Positions 58,311 through 64,000 of a stretch of 64,000 nt of DNA are shown here, one piece after another. The position numbers and the translations under genes are program-made. The first letter of the stretch is position 1, and every line of letters starts with the position of its first letter. The DNA lies in NCBI RefSeq assembly GCF_011386835.1, contig NC_088800.1:85128981-85192980 (forward strand), read 5' to 3'. Source of the DNA: Chrysemys picta bellii (lineage: Eukaryota > Chordata > Testudines > Emydidae). Under the pieces are notes generated by a model. The model was not told the DNA's origin. It saw only the letters and a list, made by a program, of their open reading frames with translations, and made no database searches.

Positions 58311-59059
58311 CCATATTGGTCAGCACAACAGGCTGCGGTCTCAGCCCACCAGTGGCCTGACAATCGTCAAGTTATTTTGTTGCCATCACAGCAGAAGAGA
58401 TTTGAAGGAGGGATCTGCAGGAGGACAGTGGGGTGGCTTGGCAGATGTGGAGGGAGAGCGCAGGCAAGGCTGGGAGAAAGCTCGAAGGTGGTGGTTTGAA
58501 AATGTAACTCGTGGTATCTTAATTACAAAAGGAACTAAACTCGGGGCAGCCGCTGTCTGAGCTGGCATTGGGAAGTGAATTATTTTATATCAGCGGTGGA
58601 AAGCTTTCATTTTCAAACGCACGTTCCATTACCTTTCACTAAACGGTACAAGAAAATGTCAGGGCAGTGTGCGAAATGCTGTGTTTGTGAAAATAGGACC
58701 TGCTTGGCATTTGTAATACAGTACAGAAAAACTCAAATGTTGGGTGGATTCTTGTTTCACTACAAGTATTTCACATACCGGTGTTCTGCTCACACACCAG
58801 GGTGGGGGAGGAGAGGTGGGGAAGAGATTCACAAACACACTTCACCCCTTGCTGTACTGTAGACGAGTTGCTCTTTGTTACACTGTTGTAGCCTGTGTTG
58901 TGTGTTCATGTTGGATCTTTCCGATTAGAGCATTTTCGAGTCCACGTAGTTTTTGGCCTCCTATGTGAGAACTGTTTAAAAAACCCATAAAGCATCACCC
59001 ACCATCCCACTGATTGCTGAATCGAGAACTGGTTCCATTTCTCTTGCAGCAGAGTATGA
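58311..59059. other. Non-coding DNA, no gene seen
   Basis: No exon or repeat was recognised. Frames of up to 95 codons have no motif. Confidence 0.35.
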
Positions 59060-59462
59060 TGTTAGATGGGGAGGGCTCTGAGTTACTACAGAGAATTCTT
59101 TCCCAGGTGTCTGGCTGGTGGGTCTCACCCACATGCGCAGGGTTTAACTGATCACCTTACTTGGGGTCAGGAAGGAATTTCCCCCCAGGTCAGATTGGCT
59201 GAGACCCTGGGGGATTTTCGCCTTCCTCTGCAGCATGGGGCAGGGGTCACTTGCTGGTTTGAACTAGTGTAAATGGTGGATTCTCTGTAACTTGAAGTCT
59301 TTAAACCATGATTTGAGGATGTCGGTAACTCAGCCGGAGGTCGGGGTCTATTACAGCAGTGGGTGGATGAGGTTCTGTGGCCTGCGATGGGCAGGAGGTC
59401 AGACGAGATGATCACGACAGTCCCTTCTGGCCTTAAAGCCTGAGAGTCTCTGATCCTCATTG
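59060..59462 (+). mobile_element. CR1 LINE 3' untranslated region and terminus
   Basis: The stretch carries agggctctgagttactacag, agaattctttcccaggtgtc, gggtctcacccacatgcgca, ggaaggaatttccccccagg, and the terminal part ggaggtcagacgagatgatc, acgacagtcccttctggcct, taaagcctgagagtctctga. These are the usual CR1 3' untranslated phrases in order. There is no ORF2 left. The 164-codon minus frame over it is an artefact. Confidence 0.88.
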
Positions 59463-59967
59463 GCCAGGCAGTGGAATTTTGGCTTGGTGAAACTGAGACA
59501 CTGCTTGGAAGAAGCACTGGGAAGTAGCGACTGTGGTGGCGTCTGATTCCTGCCTCTCGCTTCCCTGAAGGGTCGTGTCCTCCATGATCTGCAGCATTGG
59601 ACGGATGCTCCAAGTGGGCTGATGGCAAAACAATGTAGAAACCCAGCTGGGCAAACTCCATCTCCCAGGCCTTTCCATTAAAGCGCTGAGTTTAGCGCGT
59701 CACATTAAAAGCCAGGAGTATCCAAAGTTCCCATAATAATGAGATGCATGGCTTATGGTGATGTTACTACCTTTATCTAATCATCTTGCGCCTCCTGGGA
59801 TTGGAAGGAGATGACAAAGGATTAAAGTAGGTCTTGCTCTTACCCCTTCCCCACCTTCCCTGCTCCAAGAGAGGGCTGTGTGCAGCGAAGGGCTCGAGTT
59901 GTAGAGTTCTGACTGGAATTCCCACCTAGCACACAGCAACTACACTGCACCGCGTATCTTCTCCTTT
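59463..59967. other. Non-coding DNA, no gene seen
   Basis: About 500 bp between two CR1 fragments with no recognised exon or repeat. Confidence 0.35.
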
Positions 59968-60072
59968 ACAAAGGTCCATCTAGCCCAGAATCTTGTCTTC
60001 TGACAATGGCCAATGCCAGATGCCCCAGAGGGAAAGAGCAGAACAGGGAATCATCAAGTGATCCACCTTGCT
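59968..60072 (-). mobile_element. CR1 LINE 3' scrap
   Basis: aggtccatctagcccagaat, cttgtcttctgacaatggcc, aatgccagatgccccagagg and gaatcatcaagtgatccacc match the corresponding part of the CR1 at 56043. The outer terminus is missing. Confidence 0.8.
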
Positions 60073-60926
60073 CAGGGCATATCCTGACATCTCCGGGTTT
60101 GGCCCTGTGTGAATTCCAGGCTTGACTTGATGGTGACTCCGTTTGTTTTCCGTCATGTAATGAGGCTGAGTGAATGGGTGGCCGGCACCCGCCACCATTT
60201 GGGATGAGAAAGCCCGGCGGCGTGTGAGTCTGTGAGGTTGCCATCTGTGGTGGCTGCATGAGCCCGTATGGATTGGGCCAAAGCATCCCAGCTTGTTGCT
60301 AGAACTCCCGGAGATCCCCCCACACGAGCATGAGTTTAATCCCATCCCCTCACACCCTAGGCCAGGCAGTACCAGCAAGGGTCACCAGGCACCGCCGACA
60401 GTCTGGCAGGTCCAGGAATATCTTTGCATGGTGTTAAACTGCAGGAGCCGAGCTCTAGCTTCCCCCCCCAAGGGCCATGTAGCTGATATGTTCTCTCTCT
60501 CCCACTGCTCCTTGGGGATTTCATGCTGCAGAATTTGTCCCCTCTTGGTGCAGGGTCTGTTGCCTGGCCCTTCCCTGGAACAGTGCTATGGTCTCCAAGG
60601 GCAGTGGCCCCAAACCCTGCGTTGTGTGGGAGAGGCACCTGTGTTTGGTGCCGCCCCGTAGAGCACGGTCTGTTGTTTATAGGAACCATCTAGGGCTCAG
60701 TCGGGCAAAGGGAACTGCGTAGATGGACCCGTTGCCAAACCTGGGGCCCAGCCCTGTCCCCTGAGCAGTTGTGCCAGGCTCAGAAGTGCTTCTGCTTGGA
60801 GGGAGGCTGGCGAGTGGGGACCCTGCCCCGGGTTATTCGGGGGGGTCTGTGTGCCTCTACTGCTCTACCCCGCACCAGCAGAGTTCGGCCATGATGGTTC
60901 TGTGCCCAGTGAGCATCCGCGGAAAC
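60073..60926. other. Non-coding DNA, no gene seen
   Basis: I searched here for the AWLTEI exon of the Rab gene without success. Frames of 110-132 codons on both strands overlap and carry no motif. Confidence 0.4.
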
Positions 60927-61070
60927 CAGGGCCGGCGTTAGACGCGCTGGGGCGCAGGGCAGGAAGCTGCAGGCCGAACGCTGCTGCCTGGGGCTGAAGC
61001 CTGAGCCCCACAGAGCACCTTAGCTTTGTGGGGGCCGCTGTGGTGTGGGGTCCCAGCGCTGGCTGAAACT
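60927..61070. mobile_element. Probable hAT-like element fragment (cagggccggcgttag end)
   Basis: The left end cagggccggcgttagacgcg resembles the tips of the 16801 and 53220 elements and a common turtle repeat with ctggggctgaagcctgagcc inside. A matching right end is not visible. The octamers gcggaaac (60919-60926) and gctgaaac (61062-61069) match at 7 of 8, but the sequence just before the second is not an inverted tip, so the right border is uncertain. Confidence 0.45.
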
Positions 61071-62718
61071 GGGCCCACAGGGGGTGGACGTGGCCTGAGT
61101 GTGCAGGCAGCCTGGTCTCCCTGTGGGTTGAGATGGGAGGGGGCCATTTCTCCCGTCCCGGGCCTAGTCCCTGTGGCCGAGCTCTTTGCAGGCCCCTAGA
61201 GGGGAGAGGTTCGGTCACACAGCCGTACTTGCAAAGCCCCAGGATGCGGGGAGGAGGGTTTCAGGAAGAGGGAGTGAGAGGCCCCCAGAGAGCTGCTGTC
61301 AGGCGATCCGGGAAGGTGCCACGGGGCGCGGGCAGCAGTTTAGCATAGAAGTAAATGCAAAGCTAAATAGAGGAGCTTTGTGTCTGTAATTACTGCAGAG
61401 CTGGGTGGGTAATTTGCTTTGGAAGTAAGCGTCCTCTCTCCCACGCAGACCTTGCGCTGGCTCCAAGCCGGGAGAGCCGATGAGAGGCTGCGGAGAGACG
61501 CACCTGAGAGGCAGCGACTCGATCGGAACGAGCCCTGGGGTTCCTCTCTGGGGAAATGGAACTTGCTCGCTGACGGGGTCACTGCTCGCGCTGGAACCTC
61601 CCTTTGCTGCTCGGGGATCTGGAGATCTGGGCTCTGCCACTGACGCCCTGCGCGGCCGTGAGCATGTCCCACAGGCCAGGCTTCCCCACCGTGTCCTCGA
61701 ACCCTGGGCTGTGGGCCAAACTCCGACACCCAGCCCCTGATTTTCACATGTGCCGAGCAGCTGCAGCTCCAGCTGTTGCCAATGGGATCTGTCCGTAAAG
61801 TGTTTTCCACCCGTCAGGCAGAAGGCGAAGCACTTGTGGTCGGTGGTGGTGGGTTGATTTAGTAGTTTGTGAATTGGACTGAGCCCTCCAGGGTTCGGCG
61901 TGTTTGCTGTTTGACTCCCTTCGCTCTCCGGCCAGTGCTCGTCCGTGCTGCGTCCGGTCCCGGTCCCAAACGTATGTCTTAGCATGAGGCATCTCCAGCC
62001 TACATGATTGTTTCTATACTGCATAGTTCAGACCAGGCTGCAGGACTCGCCCCTGGGGAATCTTGCCCTCTGGATAGCCTGGGGCTGGCCACTCTCAGGA
62101 CATTTTCCTTTGGCACAAACAGCCTCATTCCCGAGCTACAAGCAACCCGCTGGTGCCCATACTTGACTGAGCCTGTCGCATCCTCCGAAAGCAGCCGTGC
62201 CCAGAGAAGGAGCCTGGCATCCGGCTGCCCTCTGGCATAGCACAGGGTAACATGGACCCCATTGAAATGCAGCCCCTTACCTCAAGTACCTTCTCAGAAC
62301 GTGGCATCCATTTCCCAGCCTTTCATCTCCTCTCCCCTCTGCTTTCAGCCCCCTTTGGAGTTGGCCTCAAAATGAGACCTGAGGGCACAAGTCAGCCCTT
62401 GCCATGTTCTCCCAGCCACCCTGCACCAGCTGAGCCCCCTGTCCCCCCACCCCCTCTGCCCCAAATGTTTCCCTGGGATTTCTTCTTGTGGTGTCAGATC
62501 AGAGACGTGGGCCAGGCAGGCTCCTGCCTCCTGGTTTTCTTCCTGCGGATAATCCTCATTGGGACGTTGATCAAAGGCCGGATTCGCAGCCTGACGGGGG
62601 TGGTGTGGATCAGGCCCGTAGGAGCAGCTGGCTACACACACAGTGAAGGGCCAACTGCAGCAAAACCCCAAGGGAAGCTTTTTTCCCCCACAGTCTTTCT
62701 ATAAGGAGCCACGAAGGG

Positions 62719-62721
<3 letters not shown>
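61071..62721. other. GC-rich non-coding DNA with long chance frames
   Basis: This holds the longest open frame of the window (241 codons, minus strand, 61299-62024) and a 150-codon plus frame (62252-62704). Neither shows a domain or splice context, and stop-poor composition explains both. An old repeat phrase cctgattttcacatgtgccg .. ttgccaatgggatctg at 61736-61793 lies inside the first frame. Confidence 0.45.

Positions 62722-62754
<33 letters not shown>
62722..62754. repeat. (TG)n microsatellite
   Basis: About 16 TG units lie directly after the end of the unassigned GC-rich stretch. Confidence 0.97.
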
Positions 62755-62755
<1 letters not shown>

Positions 62756-64000
62756 AATAGACCACCCCCTCGGGATTGTGTCCCCCAGTTAGGCCTAATT
62801 TCTGACACAACAATTCTGATTGATTCATTTTTGGCCTCTTTGTTTGGACGAATTCAGTTTTCCTTTCTCGCTTTTTGTGCCTTTTCCCATCAACCTGTGT
62901 CGTTGTCGTAGGTGATTGTGGCCTTTTATACACTTCTTACACTCCCTTTTTCCAGCTGAGCTCACAAGTGGGGTAAATCTGTCGGCCCTGGCATGACACC
63001 AGCCCTGTCGTGTTGGATTTGAGGTCTCTTCAGATCACGTCTCACCCTGCCAAAAGTATCTCCGGATGCCTGCGCGGTAGGTGGCACATGTGAAACGAAC
63101 TGGTGGGGGCTCAGTCCTGCTGTTAGCAGGCAGAATCCCACAGCAGCACCATTTCAGCTGCACTAATTGGTCCCCCCTTACCCTCTCCACATCCCCATTA
63201 TGAGCCATCTTGGCAGAGAAGCCAGGAACCGAACAGGCCCTGGAGACTGAGTTCCTGTCCCTTTAGTAAAGGGGGCCTTGCAGATCAGGTCTGGGCTGGC
63301 GACAGGGAGGGAAAAATTGCTCCCTGCTGCCGCCCTTGCTGTACCTGCTGGGTCAGCAAAAGGCTCCCGGCTCCAGGGATGTCAGTCCCGCCCCTTTCCC
63401 AGAGCTCCGCTGCGGTGCTGATGTCTCCAACAGGAGCAGGGGGGGATGAGATGAAAGAAGAAGGGAAAAGTCTGAGAACAGGCTGCCGGCAGAGCAGGCT
63501 CGAACCAGACCCCACTTGAAAGCTTTCTGCGAGGCCTTTCAACTCCAGAGATGAAGAGGTTTCCCCTGCACTTGGCATCTGGAGCCCTGAGCGGCGCACA
63601 GAGCACATGGTGTCGCTTCAGCCCACTTCAAAGGGGAGCCGGGGCTGTTCCGCCCACCACATGCAATGCAAGGGCTGCATGAGGTCTCCAGGTGCAGCAG
63701 TCGGACCAGCAGGTCGTCCTGCCTCCCCCCCGTTCCCCCCGGGGTGCAGGAGCTGCTCTGGGGAGAGAATTCAAAGCTGAGCTCCCTGGCTCAGTTCACT
63801 CCGTCCACAGCCCTGGGGTGGTTCCAAACCAGCCCCGTTGGCACTCGCCCAGCTCACCCTCCTGTGCCAGGCCAGCTAGAGAGGCAGGAGCGCTCAGATG
63901 TCTTGCGGATCTTCCCAGCAGGGGATGTGGGACTGCGAGGAGCTGCGTTCTCCTCAGACGCCGTCGTTGTTCGGCTTTACCTGCACGCTGTCAGAGTCAA
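62755..64000. other. Non-coding DNA, no gene seen
   Basis: No exon was recognised up to the end of the window. The region beyond 63180 is GC-rich with overlapping short frames on both strands. Confidence 0.4.

Noticed and set aside
59167..59661. 164-codon minus-strand open frame
   Set aside because: It is largely antisense to the CR1 3' untranslated region at 59060-59462.
61299..62024. 241-codon minus-strand open frame, the longest of the window
   Set aside because: It has no recognisable domain and no splice context, sits in GC-rich stop-poor sequence, overlaps similarly open frames on the other strand, and includes an old repeat phrase.
1..64000. CRISPR array, operon or other prokaryotic system
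   Set aside because: There are no regularly spaced direct repeats with unique spacers and no dense coding. GT-AG introns and vertebrate retroelements show a vertebrate genome.

Overview
The window is vertebrate nuclear DNA, and most probably from a turtle of the cryptodiran type. The repeats are the main argument. They include several copies of a tRNA-derived SINE with a terminal TAA-rich tail, many truncated CR1 LINEs of more than one subfamily, and several families of short hAT-type DNA transposons, a mix I associate with turtle genomes. The species is inferred and was not checked against a database.

The only protein-coding gene I can support is a Rab GTPase on the + strand, best read as RAB26. 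Three internal exons (45089-45130, 48573-48639, 57053-57105) join in perfect phase across canonical GT-AG introns of 3442 and 8413 bp. They encode the stretch from the beta2/beta3 region through the DTAGQ switch II motif to the FDNIQ segment. I did not find the exon with the P-loop upstream or the exons with NKxD and the prenylated C terminus downstream. They may lie outside the window, so the gene is only partly visible.

Positions 1-45088 are either the long 5' introns of this gene or intergenic DNA; the sequence does not decide which. They hold SINEs (4368, 14601, 26968, 31175, 36610, 38090), CR1 fragments (14378, 17676, 18340, 31588, 33085, 38496), ancient MIR-like copies, microsatellites, and short non-autonomous hAT elements (15567, 16801, 23739, 25203, 34567, 34789, 35517). 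The two introns and the 3' flank (45131-64000) are equally repeat-rich: CR1 at 45375, 51878, 56043, 59060 and 59968, and hAT-like elements at 48914, 50548 and 53220.

The most unusual structures are a perfect 53-bp inverted repeat with a 30-nt loop at 55670-55805 in the last visible intron, a 464-bp hAT-type element at 23739-24202 packed with alternately oriented TTTAAA modules and flanked by an exact 8-bp duplication, and two unrelated hAT elements inserted back to back with overlapping target duplications at 34559-35017. I saw no convincing new gene system. Most long open frames here are chance frames or run through repeats.
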